The translations under genes and the position numbers were made by a program. The notes beneath the pieces are model-generated. The model did not search any database, was not told the DNA's origin, and saw only the letters and a list, made by a program, of their open reading frames with translations. Positions 33,727-42,196 of a DNA stretch of 64,000 bases are shown here, piece after piece (position 1 is the stretch's first letter; the number at the start of each line of letters is the position of its first letter). Source of the stretch: Haloglomus halophilum (GTDB taxonomy: Archaea > Halobacteriota > Halobacteria > Halobacteriales > Haloarculaceae); contig NZ_CP101166.1 in the NCBI RefSeq assembly GCF_024298885.1, positions 2,479,149 to 2,543,148 on the forward strand, given 5' to 3'.

Positions 33727-35382
33727 ATGTCCCCCAGCGACGAGTCCGGCCGCAGCCGGCTCTTCGCCGTCGTGGTCACCGCGTGGCTCCTCTTCGGGGC
33801 CGTCGCGGGCGTTCCGCTCGCGGCGGCGAGCGACGCCACGGCCACGCCGCTGGGAGACGACGGCGGTGGTCTTCTCAACGAGACCCTCGACTCGACGACG
33901 GACACCGTCGACGGCACGGTCGACGGAACAGCCTCGACCGTAGAGACGACGGTCGACTCGACGACGGACGTGGTGGACGAGACGACCGATTCGACGACCA
34001 GTGCCGTCGACGGCACGGTCGAATCCACCGGTGAGACCCTCGACACCGCCACCGGCGGGGCCACCGACGACACCACGGATGCGGTCACGGTCGCGACCGA
34101 CGGGGTCACCGATGCCACGGACACGACGACCGGGGAGGTGACGGAGACGGTCGGCGTGACCGCCTCGACGGTGAACGCGACGGCCGACGACACGACGAAC
34201 GTGGTGTCGTCGACCACCGACGGTGACCTGGAGGGTGCGACCGGGTCCCTGACCGACGCGACGGGCGAGGTCACCGACCTCACGACCGACCGGGTGACCT
34301 CGCTGGCCGAGACGACGGAGACCCTGACGAGTGACCTCTCCGCGGGGACGACCGGCGCGGTCGCCGAGCTGACCGGCGACGGTACGCTGGTGTCGACCGA
34401 GGGGACGACCGGGGGACTGACCGATGCCACGACCGGAGAGGCCCTCTCGACCGGTGCGGACAGCGGGCTCTCGTCGAGCGAGCGGGTGGCTCGGCTCGAC
34501 GACGGGTCCGGTGATCTCGGTGGTGCCGCCGCCGAGGACGGCAGCAGTGACGGGGCCGACGGCGCGCCCGCTACCCCCCCGGACGGCGAGCGCTCGCTCG
34601 CGGCGGGGTCGGGGAGTCCGACCGCCTTCGGTGGCTGGGAGCATCTGCCCGTCTCCGAGGAGGAGGCGACCGGCCTCGGTCTCGGCGCGCTGCTGGTCGG
34701 TGGGGCCGGGGTTGCGGTCCGGCAGGCATCGATGACGGGCGGCACCGGCGCCGGGACCACGGCCGCGCGGGCGAGCACGTCAGCACTCGCGGCCGGCGAT
34801 GGGCCGCTCTCGCGGCTCGCCCGGATGCTATCGCTGTTCCGGTACTCCCGGTACGACGACTCGGACCCGCTGGAGCTCGACGCGCGGCGGCACGTCTACG
34901 AGGCCATCAGCGACCAGCCCGGCGAGCCCATCACGGCGGTCAGCGACCGGGCGGACGTGAACCTCTCGACCGCGCGCCACCACGTCAAGGTGCTCGAGCG
35001 CGAGGGGCTGGTCGCGACCGGGCGAGTCCGCAACTGCGAGCGGTTCTACCCCGCCGGCACGGACGACCTCGAACTGGCGGCGGCCATGGCCGACGAGTGT
35101 ACCGCGGACATCCTCGACGCGCTCGTCCGTCTGGAGCCGGCGTCGGTCAGCGGCCTGGCCGAGGCGGTCGACCGCTCGCCCTCCACCGTGACGCATCACC
35201 TCCAGAAGCTCGAGGACGACGATATCGTCGTCCGGGAGCGCAACGGGCGCTCGGTCGAGAACAAGCTCTCGGCGGCCGCACGCGCCGCACTCGACCCCGA
35301 GACGGAACGTCGCCGCCACGCGGCCGAACGCAAACTCGAGGCCGACCGTGCCGACGCGGCCTCGGGCGCGAGCGCGGACTGA
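33727..35382 (+). CDS. Membrane-tethered double winged-helix regulator with Thr/Asp-rich ectodomain
   Basis: Encodes 551 residues. A hydrophobic leader (11-35) is followed by about 270 residues of Thr, Asp, Val and Ser in loose repeats such as STTDTVDGTV and STTDVVDETT (50-250), predicted to lie outside the cell. A membrane helix at about 314-334 leads to two cytoplasmic winged-helix domains: 384-442 (ITAVSDRADVNLSTARHHVKV) and 453-512 (GLAEAVDRSPSTVTHHLQKL). It looks like a one-component sensor that links an extracellular stalk to DNA binding. The ligand, if any, and target genes are unknown. It could be released by proteolysis. Confidence 0.8.
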   Translation: MSPSDESGRSRLFAVVVTAWLLFGAVAGVPLAAASDATATPLGDDGGGLLNETLDSTTDTVDGTVDGTASTVETTVDSTTDVVDETTDSTTSAVDGTVESTGETLDTATGGATDDTTDAVTVATDGVTDATDTTTGEVTETVGVTASTVNATADDTTNVVSSTTDGDLEGATGSLTDATGEVTDLTTDRVTSLAETTETLTSDLSAGTTGAVAELTGDGTLVSTEGTTGGLTDATTGEALSTGADSGLSSSERVARLDDGSGDLGGAAAEDGSSDGADGAPATPPDGERSLAAGSGSPTAFGGWEHLPVSEEEATGLGLGALLVGGAGVAVRQASMTGGTGAGTTAARASTSALAAGDGPLSRLARMLSLFRYSRYDDSDPLELDARRHVYEAISDQPGEPITAVSDRADVNLSTARHHVKVLEREGLVATGRVRNCERFYPAGTDDLELAAAMADECTADILDALVRLEPASVSGLAEAVDRSPSTVTHHLQKLEDDDIVVRERNGRSVENKLSAAARAALDPETERRRHAAERKLEADRADAASGASAD

Positions 35383-36465
35383 CTACTCCGACAGCCCGCT
35401 GGCGAAGATGGCGACCCACTCGCCGAGCTCGCGCCGGCGGGTCACGCGGACCGATTCTACCCATTTCACCCACTGGAAGCCGCGACGCTGGGGGGCGACC
35501 AGTCGGAGGGGGAAGCCGTGGCCGTGCGAGAGTGTCTCCCCGTCGACCGCCGTCGCGAGGAGCGCGCCGCGGGCCTCGTCCAGCGGGAGCGACCAGCGAT
35601 AGCCCGTCACCGAGCGGAACTGCACCCAGCGTGCGTCGTCGGCGATGCCCGCCCGGTCGAGCAGGTCGCCGACGCGAAGACCCTGCCACGCGTGCTCGGA
35701 GTACCAGCCGCTCGTGCAGTCGATGACCGCGGTGCGCTGGGCGCCGGTCGGCAGCGCGTCGTAGTCGAGCGCGAACGGCTCGGCGACCGCGCCATCGACC
35801 GAGAGCGACCACGCCCCCGTGTCGACGGTGGAGGGGTCGTCGGCGACCCACATCGTGACGGGGAAGCGGTTGCCGTCGCCGGAGCCACGCTCGCGCGAGC
35901 CGGTGAACCGGCGGTCCGCGCTGTCGGTCCCGAGCGCGCGGTTGACGGTCTTCTGTGCGCGCCACGCGACCGCGCCGACGCCGACGAGGCCGGCGTACCG
36001 GAGCGCGTCCCGGCGGTCGCCGCCCGCGAGGGCGTCGGCCGGCGAGTGCAGGCGGTCGCGGAGGTGGAGCCACAGGACGGGGACGACCGCCAGCCCGAGC
36101 AGGACGTGGATGACGAGCAGCGCTAGCGGGCCGAGGAAGAGCGGGCCGCCGAGGACGAACCAGAGGCCCGTCCCGAGTGCGCCTACGACGAGGGCCGCGA
36201 GCAGGAGCGACAGGCCGACGGTGCCCGAGCGCGCGCCGACGCCGGCCCGGACGCGGCCACGGACCCGGTACAGCTTCACCCCGACCAGCGCGACCAAGGA
36301 CAGCCCCGCGACGCCGTGGACGACGAACAGCCACGCGTCGCCGAGGCTGCCGGCGAACGCCGTCGTCAGCCCCGTCGCCACGAGGACGACGACGGCGGCG
36401 AACAGCGACCAGTCCACCAGCGTCGAGGGGGGCGTCAGGCGCCCGAGCCGGTCGGCGAGCGACAC
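35383..36465 (-). CDS. Sulfite-oxidase-like molybdopterin enzyme with membrane cytochrome b-like domain
   Basis: Encodes 360 residues. Four membrane helices (about 18-140) contain His residues in positions that could ligate heme (VVHGVAG, VIHVLLG, WLHLRD). The C-terminal part (about 195-355) is the molybdopterin-binding domain of the sulfite oxidase/YedY family: the Mo ligand Cys lies in VIDCTSGWYSEHAWQG, with RSVTGYRWSLPL and GHGFPLRLVAPQRRGFQWVKW further on. It would combine YedZ-like and YedY-like parts in one chain and probably acts at the membrane. The substrate is unknown. Confidence 0.85.
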   Translation of the reverse strand: MSLADRLGRLTPPSTLVDWSLFAAVVVLVATGLTTAFAGSLGDAWLFVVHGVAGLSLVALVGVKLYRVRGRVRAGVGARSGTVGLSLLLAALVVGALGTGLWFVLGGPLFLGPLALLVIHVLLGLAVVPVLWLHLRDRLHSPADALAGGDRRDALRYAGLVGVGAVAWRAQKTVNRALGTDSADRRFTGSRERGSGDGNRFPVTMWVADDPSTVDTGAWSLSVDGAVAEPFALDYDALPTGAQRTAVIDCTSGWYSEHAWQGLRVGDLLDRAGIADDARWVQFRSVTGYRWSLPLDEARGALLATAVDGETLSHGHGFPLRLVAPQRRGFQWVKWVESVRVTRRRELGEWVAIFASGLSE

Positions 36466-36496
36466 GCCGGCGCTACGGGCGCGAGCGACTTAGCCG

Positions 36497-36576
36497 TCCG
36501 GTCGCCTGGTTCCCCGGTCGTCCAGGTGCTCGGTCGCCCAGTCATCCGGTCGCCTGTGTCGCTCCCGGAGCGACAC
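36497..36576. repeat. Four 16-bp tandem units and a palindrome between divergent genes
   Basis: Units at 36497-36512, 36513-36528, 36529-36544 and 36545-36560 share the pattern YCCGGTCG(C/T)CYRGKTS-like, each with CGGTCG at positions 3-8. Directly after comes GTGTCGCTCC-C-GGAGCGACAC (36556-36576), a perfect 10-bp inverted repeat, and CGAATATTCG at 36604-36613. The block lies in the 206-base gap between the start of the sulfite-oxidase-like gene and the start of a small membrane protein gene. Confidence 0.6.
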
Positions 36577-36671
36577 GCTGCCGGGCCGGGCCGCTGCTGT
36601 CGGCGAATATTCGACGGAATCGGCCGCAGGAACTATGCACACACCCTCGAACGTTGGCGTGGGGGAGTGAT

Positions 36672-36965
36672 ATGGGGTTCAGACACGTGGTCGGGCTCTG
36701 TCTCGCGGCCGCAGGACTCGCGGTCATCGTCGCCGCCTCGGCGAACGCGCCGGTAGCGGGCTGTCCGCCGGCGACCGTGGATCCGGCGGCCATCACGCTC
36801 ACCGACGGCATGACCGTCGACTACTGTGCCGGGAACGTGCCGGCCGAGGATGCCTTCGGGTGGTTCTTCCTCCTGAACGGCGTCGGTCTCGTCTCCTTCC
36901 TCGGCGGGCTGGGGCTCCTCTCCTTCCAGCGGCTGGTCGACCTTCAGCGGCAGCTGGCGGGCTGA
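36672..36965 (+). CDS. Small membrane protein, unknown function
   Basis: Encodes 97 residues with two hydrophobic helices (about 6-25 and 63-88). The loop between them contains two Cys, in AGCPPATV and DYCAGNV, which may form a disulfide outside the cell. I recognise no family. Its start lies 206 bases from the start of the divergent molybdo-enzyme gene, with the repeat block between them, so a functional link is possible but unproven. Confidence 0.6.
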   Translation: MGFRHVVGLCLAAAGLAVIVAASANAPVAGCPPATVDPAAITLTDGMTVDYCAGNVPAEDAFGWFFLLNGVGLVSFLGGLGLLSFQRLVDLQRQLAG

Positions 36966-36989
36966 ACGAGCGTGGAACGGGTGGCGTGG

Positions 36990-37220
36990 TCAGTTCTCGT
37001 CGAGCTGTGCGGCGTTCTCCCCGTCGCAGGTGTTGCGGAGCCGGCGGGTGCAGAAGGGGTCGAAGGTCCGCGGCGCCCGCGCGGTCGCGAAGGGGTCGTC
37101 GGTCTCGGCGGTGGTCCAGGATTCGGTCCGGGTCGCGCTCGGGGCGCCGGCGCGGGGCTGGTCGTCGGTCGGGGCGTTCGGTGTCGCGTCGCGTGTGGCG
37201 GGTGAGGGTTCGGTGCTCAT
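36990..37220 (-). CDS. Small acidic protein with C-terminal Cys pair, uncertain
   Basis: A 76-residue product (from ATG 37220) that is Thr/Asp/Pro-rich with a C-terminal segment DPFCTRRLRNTCDGENAAQ containing two Cys eight residues apart. The frame is open further to ATG 37316, but codons there are poorer in G/C at the third position, so the shorter form is chosen. No family recognised. It could be a real small protein or a chance frame. Confidence 0.4.
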   Translation of the reverse strand: MSTEPSPATRDATPNAPTDDQPRAGAPSATRTESWTTAETDDPFATARAPRTFDPFCTRRLRNTCDGENAAQLDEN

Positions 37221-37572
37221 CTGTCGTGTTGGGTGCAGGCCGCGGGTCGCAGGGTGGTCGTCGTCGGTACGGTCGGATGGAGAAGGGTCAGCGTACCCGT
37301 ACGTGTACGACGCCATGAGAGGTGCCGCGGGCGGTGCCGCGGAGCGAAGGTCGATAGACGGACGAACCGGATCTATCGGGAATGGTCAGCATCTACTGCC
37401 ACCCAGCGGGCGAACCATAATGAAAGTTCCTGTTACAGGTGCCGGGTGAGGGCGCTCGGGCGCCCCCTGCTGGCTGCTTATTCTGACCAAACTGCTGTCG
37501 TAGCCCTCGAACAATGCTGGTATCGAATCAAACAGCGAAATAGTTATGTAATCGCGCCGTGTGGGTCCGGGT
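37221..37572. other. Intergenic region with a hairpin and promoter
   Basis: No convincing gene in these 352 bases. A GC hairpin GGGCG-ctcggg-CGCCC lies at about 37449-37464. The AT-rich end includes agttatgt at 37542-37549, about 30 bases before the ATG at 37573, a likely TATA box for a leaderless transcript. Confidence 0.45.
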
Positions 37573-37878
37573 ATGGCAACGTTCACAGTCGAAGGCGAGT
37601 CCATGGACGAGATCGGCGACGCACTGAAAGATGAGGGTGTCATCGGCCCGACGGACCCCCGGTTCGAGGAGATGACCGACGACTTCGCGAAGCTCATCGA
37701 GGCCGTCGAGGACGCCACCCAGCGCACGAACGGGCGTGGTAACCAGCAGTCGAAGATCGCCGAGTACGCCGGCCTCCACAACCGCTACTCCAGCGAGCAG
37801 GTCGGCGACATGCTGGACGTGCTCTCGTACTTCGGCCACGTCGAGAAGGTCGACCGGCGCTACCGCAGCCCGCAGTAA
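37573..37878 (+). CDS. Conserved-looking small protein, possible winged-helix fold
   Basis: Encodes 101 residues, acidic, no membrane segment. The order of predicted elements in the C-terminal half, with QSKIAEYAGLHNRYSSEQVGDMLDVLSYFGHVEKVDRRYRSP, resembles a helix-turn-helix with a wing, but I cannot name a family. The short spacing to its TATA box at 37542 supports the ATG at 37573 over one four codons upstream. Single gene. Confidence 0.7.
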   Translation: MATFTVEGESMDEIGDALKDEGVIGPTDPRFEEMTDDFAKLIEAVEDATQRTNGRGNQQSKIAEYAGLHNRYSSEQVGDMLDVLSYFGHVEKVDRRYRSPQ

Positions 37879-38144
37879 CACCCACGAACTTCTCCGTTCT
37901 TCCACCCGTCCGCCAGCGGCGCGTGTGTTCCGGGCCTGGAATGGCTCGTTCGTCGGCAGCCTCCTGGCTTCTCGACCATCCGCCAGCACACCACCGATAG
38001 GTACGGGGCTGTCGTCGAACGACGGGCTCGTCGCGAGACAGCATCGCAGACCCGATGGCTCGTCCGCTGTCCCGGGGGACCGGCGGTTCTCGTCGGTGCT
38101 ATGCATCGAGCACGCGATAGAGGTGACGGGACTGGGTAGTTCGA

Positions 38145-39176
38145 CTACAGGCCAGGCAGCGGTGCGTACAGCACCATCGCGACCGCCAGTGCGATCCAGA
38201 CCACCTTCAGCGCCGTGTTCACGACGACCACCTTGGTGCCGAACTCGGCGCCCCAGATACCGTACTGGAACGGGATGGAGCGCTTGAACGTGGAGACGGC
38301 GAACGAGACGATGCCGCCGATGAGCATCGTCGCCACCGCCGCCCGCACCCCGAAGGTGCCGTCCCTGACCAGTGGCGCGAGCACGAGCGCACCGTTGGTC
38401 GTGTCGATGGCGTAGACGGCGATGACGGGGACCGCCGCGCCCGGGAGCCCCGTCGCGTCCGAGAGCGGGCCGGCCAGCGACGTGAGGTTCGCGGGGTCGT
38501 AGAACCGCGTGAGGAGGACGACCAGCGCGTAGACCAGCGCCAGCCGGGGCAGGATATCGCGGACCTTCTCGGCCCCCGTCCACGCCGCGCCGAGCAGCCG
38601 GTCGCGGGTCGTCTCCGGGGACTCCGACGCGGCCGCGGGGTCGCCGCCGTCCGCCTCGACGGCCTCCGGTTCGGCGCCGTCGACGACGGCATCCCCGGCC
38701 GCAGGCGGGTCCAGCAGTAGCGCCCCCGCGACGACGCCGGTGAGCGTGATGGCCAGCGCCACGAGCGCCCGCGCGGTGACGTACGCGAGCCCCACGCGGA
38801 GGCCGAGGATGGGGATGAGGACGGGCGCGTAGAACGTCGGGATGTGCTGGACGAAGCCGAAGAACGTGTTGATGGTGACGGCGACGAGCGTCGCGCGGTC
38901 GTCCATGCGCCCCTCGTCGCGGTACTCGGCGAGCATCCCGTACCCCGCGGTCGTGGAGGCGGCGGTGGTGACGATGGCGGTGCCGGCCTCGTCGGGGAGA
39001 TTGGCGGGACCGGTGAGCCGGCGCGAGAGCCCCGTCACCTTCTCCAGCAGGCCGAACGAGACCAGCAGGTCGGCCAGCGCGACGCCGATGCCGATGAAGA
39101 GGCCGATCTTCGCGACCCGTGGCAGGACCGTGGCGAGGACGTCCCACACGAGCGCGAGGGGCAGGGACGGCTCCAT
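38145..39176 (-). CDS. Nucleoside-recognition (Gate) domain membrane protein
   Basis: Encodes 343 residues with about eight helices. A Gate-type segment near the start (LPDEAGTAIVTTAASTTAGYGMLAEYRDEG) recurs later in related form (PVIAVYAIDTTNGALVLAPLVRDG), two halves joined by an acidic linker of about 50 residues (175-225). Proteins with this domain include spore maturation proteins SpmA/B and transporter-like proteins; the transported molecule is unknown here. The ATG at 39176 gives a short N-terminus. 266 bases downstream hold no gene. Confidence 0.78.
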   Translation of the reverse strand: MEPSLPLALVWDVLATVLPRVAKIGLFIGIGVALADLLVSFGLLEKVTGLSRRLTGPANLPDEAGTAIVTTAASTTAGYGMLAEYRDEGRMDDRATLVAVTINTFFGFVQHIPTFYAPVLIPILGLRVGLAYVTARALVALAITLTGVVAGALLLDPPAAGDAVVDGAEPEAVEADGGDPAAASESPETTRDRLLGAAWTGAEKVRDILPRLALVYALVVLLTRFYDPANLTSLAGPLSDATGLPGAAVPVIAVYAIDTTNGALVLAPLVRDGTFGVRAAVATMLIGGIVSFAVSTFKRSIPFQYGIWGAEFGTKVVVVNTALKVVWIALAVAMVLYAPLPGL

Positions 39177-39341
39177 CGACCGGAGACACGGGCGCGAACG
39201 ACAAGTCGCTGACCATCCGGTCTGCGGAGACGCTCGGCATCCTATGCATCTGAATGGGATAGGAAGTTTCCAGACTCCACTGAAAAGCACACAATGGTAT
39301 CTAGTGGATATCTACAGGTTGTTCCCTCTCCGAGTCGAGGT

Positions 39342-39749
39342 ATGGCCCGAGAGATGCGGCCCACCGGCATCGTGCGGGAGTCGGACAGCGGCGGCACCGA
39401 CGTGCGTGCCGCCCGGGCGGCGGTGTGGCATCTGCTCCCATCGGAGCGGGCTGTCTCGCGGTGGACGGCGCGACTGCTCTACGTGGGCGTCGCGTGTCTG
39501 GTCATCGGACTGCCGGCGCTCGCCCGACTGGCGTCCCGAGGGGCGGGGCCTGCCGTCCGGTCCGGATTGCTGGCCGTCGGCTACACCTGCCTCGCGCTCG
39601 CGGCTGCCGTCCCCGCCGCGTACTGGGCCGCCGTGCTCTGTGTCGGCGTCGGGACGATGCTCCGGCGCCGCTGGCTGCCGGCGTGGCGATGCATCCGGTC
39701 GGTCGCTGCCGAACGCGGCCACGACCCGGAGGGATACCTCCGACTCTAA
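39342..39749 (+). CDS. Small membrane protein, tandem family member 1
   Basis: Encodes 135 residues. Two hydrophobic stretches at about 43-62 and 75-105 carry the pattern WTARLLYVGVACLVIGLPAL and SGLLAVGYTCLALAAAVPAAYW, shared with the two genes that follow at 39881 and 40394. It is the most divergent of the three, with a longer N-terminus and a C-terminal tail. ATG 39342 follows a GAGG that could act as a ribosome-binding site. Function unknown. Confidence 0.65.
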   Translation: MAREMRPTGIVRESDSGGTDVRAARAAVWHLLPSERAVSRWTARLLYVGVACLVIGLPALARLASRGAGPAVRSGLLAVGYTCLALAAAVPAAYWAAVLCVGVGTMLRRRWLPAWRCIRSVAAERGHDPEGYLRL

Positions 39750-39880
39750 GCGTCGAGTCGCCCACCGACTCACGGTTCGATACGCGCCGTGCATTGAAGT
39801 ACAGGAGCGGAGTGACCCGACCGTTCAAATACCAGAATACGGGTAGAGCGACCGTTCAAACCCCGTCCCGTGGTATCCCC

Positions 39881-40303
39881 ATGTACATGCTCGGATGGTT
39901 CCTGTTGTCGGTGGGTGGGGCGCTCCGGTCGGCCGTCGTGTGGCTCCTCCCGAGGTGGGTATCGGTGCGACGGTGGACCGGCCGACTGCTCGCGGTCGGG
40001 GGACTGGCGGTGGCGCTCGGACTCGAGAGTATCGCCGATATCCCCAGCGCCGGCCCCGAAGCCGTGGGGCCGTTCTATCCCGGCGCCGCGGCCATCGGCT
40101 TCGTCTGTCTCGTGCTCGCGGTCGCGCTCCCCGTGGCCTACTGGATGGTCGCGTTCGGGACGGCCACGGGGTCGCTGCTCGGTCGCCGGGTGGTCGCGCT
40201 CGGCCGGGCGCTGGTGCCCGGCCGCCGCCGGCCCGGAAGCACCGGTCGAACCCGTCGGGGCCATGGGGGGCGCGGGCGCGACCGACAGAGCCGCCCGCGG
40301 TGA
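39881..40303 (+). CDS. Small membrane protein, tandem family member 2
   Basis: Encodes 140 residues. The segment WTGRLLAVGGLAVALGLESIADI and GAAAIGFVCLVLAVALPVAYWM is closely matched by the next gene, including the LESIADIxxAGPxAxGP link between the two helices and the GSLLGRRVVALGRAL motif after them. A basic, Gly/Arg-rich tail follows. The 131 bases upstream include two copies of gaccgttcaaa, probably part of the promoter. Confidence 0.65.
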   Translation: MYMLGWFLLSVGGALRSAVVWLLPRWVSVRRWTGRLLAVGGLAVALGLESIADIPSAGPEAVGPFYPGAAAIGFVCLVLAVALPVAYWMVAFGTATGSLLGRRVVALGRALVPGRRRPGSTGRTRRGHGGRGRDRQSRPR

Positions 40304-40393
40304 GAGTACGCTCGTCACCGCAGTCGCCGTCTGCCGTGCGTCTTGCGGATTCGTCCCACGATTGAAGTAGTGTGGGTTGTTATCTCGTGGCAC

Positions 40394-40774
40394 ATGGTCG
40401 GACGCCTGCTGCTCGCTGCCGGCGGCGGTGTACGCCGAGTGATCGTCTCCGTGCTTCCGTCGTGGGGCACCGTTCGCGGACTGACGTGGCGTCTGTTCGC
40501 CCTCGGCCTGCTGCTCGTGGGTATCGGTCTGGAGAGTATCGCCGACATCGCACGGGCCGGACCTGTCGCCACGGGGCCGGTACATTCCGGCTATGCCGCT
40601 ATCGGGTTCACCTGTCTCTCGCTCGCGGTGCTCGTCCCGGCCACCTATCTGATGGTTGTCTTCGCCATGGCCACCGGCTCGCTGGTCGGCCGTCGCGTGG
40701 TCGCCATGGGGCGGGCCGTATCGGCGGTCGGCCGGCGACGAGTCGGCCTGCGACGCCGGACCCGTCCGCGGTGA
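40394..40774 (+). CDS. Small membrane protein, tandem family member 3
   Basis: Encodes 126 residues and is the closest relative of the upstream gene: LTWRLFALGLLLVGIGLESIADI, then IARAGPVATGPVHSGYAAIGFTC, and ATGSLVGRRVVAMGRA. The tail is again Arg-rich. The three genes look like a tandem triplication that has diverged. The shared loop after the first helix may be functionally important, but no function is known to me. Confidence 0.65.
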   Translation: MVGRLLLAAGGGVRRVIVSVLPSWGTVRGLTWRLFALGLLLVGIGLESIADIARAGPVATGPVHSGYAAIGFTCLSLAVLVPATYLMVVFAMATGSLVGRRVVAMGRAVSAVGRRRVGLRRRTRPR

Positions 40775-40877
40775 GTGCGGTTCGATAGCGAACTCCCGGC
40801 GCTGGGAACCGGGTGGCGCCGCTACCGACCGGCACCGAACCGGAGGGGCTACCCGTCGGCCGCCGCGACCCTGAGGC

Positions 40878-41771
40878 GTGTTCGGGTCGCTCCCCGCGGG
40901 CGTCGCGCTCGCCGTCGCGGCCGCACTCGCGTTCGGCGCCTACCTCTTCGGTTACAAGCTTGCCTTCGCCCACCTCCCGGCGACGGTCTACGTCGCCGCG
41001 AACGAACTCGTCGCGCTGGGCTGGTACGCGCTCATCGCCGCGGCCACGTGGCCCACGGGTGAGCCGCTGGTCCCGCTCGGCTTCGGGCTCCGTGACGGCC
41101 TGCTCATCACGGGTGTCGGGCTCGCGGCCGGCGCGGCCACGCTCGTCTCGGTCCGCGCGTTCAAACTGGGCGAGGTCTCCTACGTCGCGCCGCTGAACAA
41201 GCTCGTCCCGGCGTTCGTCCTCCCGCTCGAACTCCTCCTGCTGAGCGAGCGTCTCGCCCCGCTCCAGCTCGGCGGCGTGCTGGTCGCGACTGCCGCCATC
41301 TACGTCGCCAACTACGAGGGTGGCGGCCTCCTCGCTCCCTTCCGGCGGGCGGCCGCGTACACGCCTGCACGCCTCGCACTCGCGGGTGCGGTGCTGTTCG
41401 CAGTCGCGGACGTGGGGACCCGCGCGGCGCTCTCGACGACCGACCTCGTGCCGCAGGCCGTCGCCCTCGCCACCTTCGTCGGTGTCACGGCGGTCTCGCT
41501 CCCGCTCGCGGTCCCCCGCGCCCGCGTCGATGCCCTCCGCGAATCGCTCCCGGAGCTGGTCGCGCTCGCGGCCCTCTTCGCCGTCGCCGTCCACCTGACC
41601 GTGCTCGCCTTCGACGCGGCTCCGGCCAGCGTCGTCTCGCCGGTCGTGAACACGCAGGCCGTCGTCGCCGTGGTGCTGGGTGGCCTCCTGCTCCGTGAGA
41701 AGGGGTTCGGCCGGCGGCTGCTGGCCGCGGTGCTCGCCGTGGTCGGGGTCGCGCTCATCGCGGTCGGATAG
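40878..41771 (+). CDS. EamA/DMT family transporter
   Basis: Encodes 297 residues with ten predicted membrane helices in two EamA halves (about 5-135 and 155-297), the usual layout of drug/metabolite transporters. The sequences KLGEVSYVAPLNKLVPAFVLPLELLLL and ASVVSPVVNTQAVVAVVLGGLLLREK mark the end of each half. GTG start. The substrate is unknown. Confidence 0.88.
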   Translation: MFGSLPAGVALAVAAALAFGAYLFGYKLAFAHLPATVYVAANELVALGWYALIAAATWPTGEPLVPLGFGLRDGLLITGVGLAAGAATLVSVRAFKLGEVSYVAPLNKLVPAFVLPLELLLLSERLAPLQLGGVLVATAAIYVANYEGGGLLAPFRRAAAYTPARLALAGAVLFAVADVGTRAALSTTDLVPQAVALATFVGVTAVSLPLAVPRARVDALRESLPELVALAALFAVAVHLTVLAFDAAPASVVSPVVNTQAVVAVVLGGLLLREKGFGRRLLAAVLAVVGVALIAVG

Positions 41772-41818
41772 CTACCCTCCGGCGGAATCGTTAACACGGT
41801 ACAGGACGGGACCGCAGT

Positions 41819-42172
41819 ATGGCGGACGTGGCCATCATCATCCTGGCGGGCATCGAGACCGAGGCGGACTACGCGCGGATGTACAACGGGCTCGACGCCG
41901 CCGTCTCGCTCTCGCAGAGCGTGACCGACAACGTGCGGCTGGTGTTCGACGGCGCCGGGACGAAATGGATCCCGCGGCTCGAGGAGCCGGACCACGAGTT
42001 CCACGACCTGTACCGGGAGGTCGCGGACATCGCGGCCTGCGAGGACTGCGCGAAGACACTCGGGGTGGACGAGGCGCTGGACGCGGAGGGGGTCACCGTC
42101 CTGCGGACCCGGGACGACTACACGAGCGTGCTCTCGCTCGTCCGGGACGACTACGAGGTCATCACCTTCTGA
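41819..42172 (+). CDS. DsrE family protein
   Basis: Encodes 117 residues with alternating beta-strands and helices of the DsrE/DsrF-like fold. It begins MADVAIIILAG and has ACEDCAKTLGV with C74 and C77 near the position where DsrE proteins carry the persulfide-bearing Cys. It may take part in sulfur transfer, but most haloarchaeal members are uncharacterised. It stands between the transporter and MoxR genes; TATA-like gttaac near 41790. Confidence 0.78.
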   Translation: MADVAIIILAGIETEADYARMYNGLDAAVSLSQSVTDNVRLVFDGAGTKWIPRLEEPDHEFHDLYREVADIAACEDCAKTLGVDEALDAEGVTVLRTRDDYTSVLSLVRDDYEVITF

Positions 42173-42196
42173 GTCGCCCGCCCCAACCGGCCGCAG

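Noticed and set aside
36990..37316. Longer form of the small acidic protein starting at 37316
   Set aside because: The extra 32 codons have weaker G/C preference at third positions than the rest, so the shorter start at 37220 is used. Even this remains uncertain.
39790..39830. gagcggagtga at about 39807 as another member of the hairpin family
   Set aside because: The flanks pair over only two bases, so there is no stem. It may be a worn copy.
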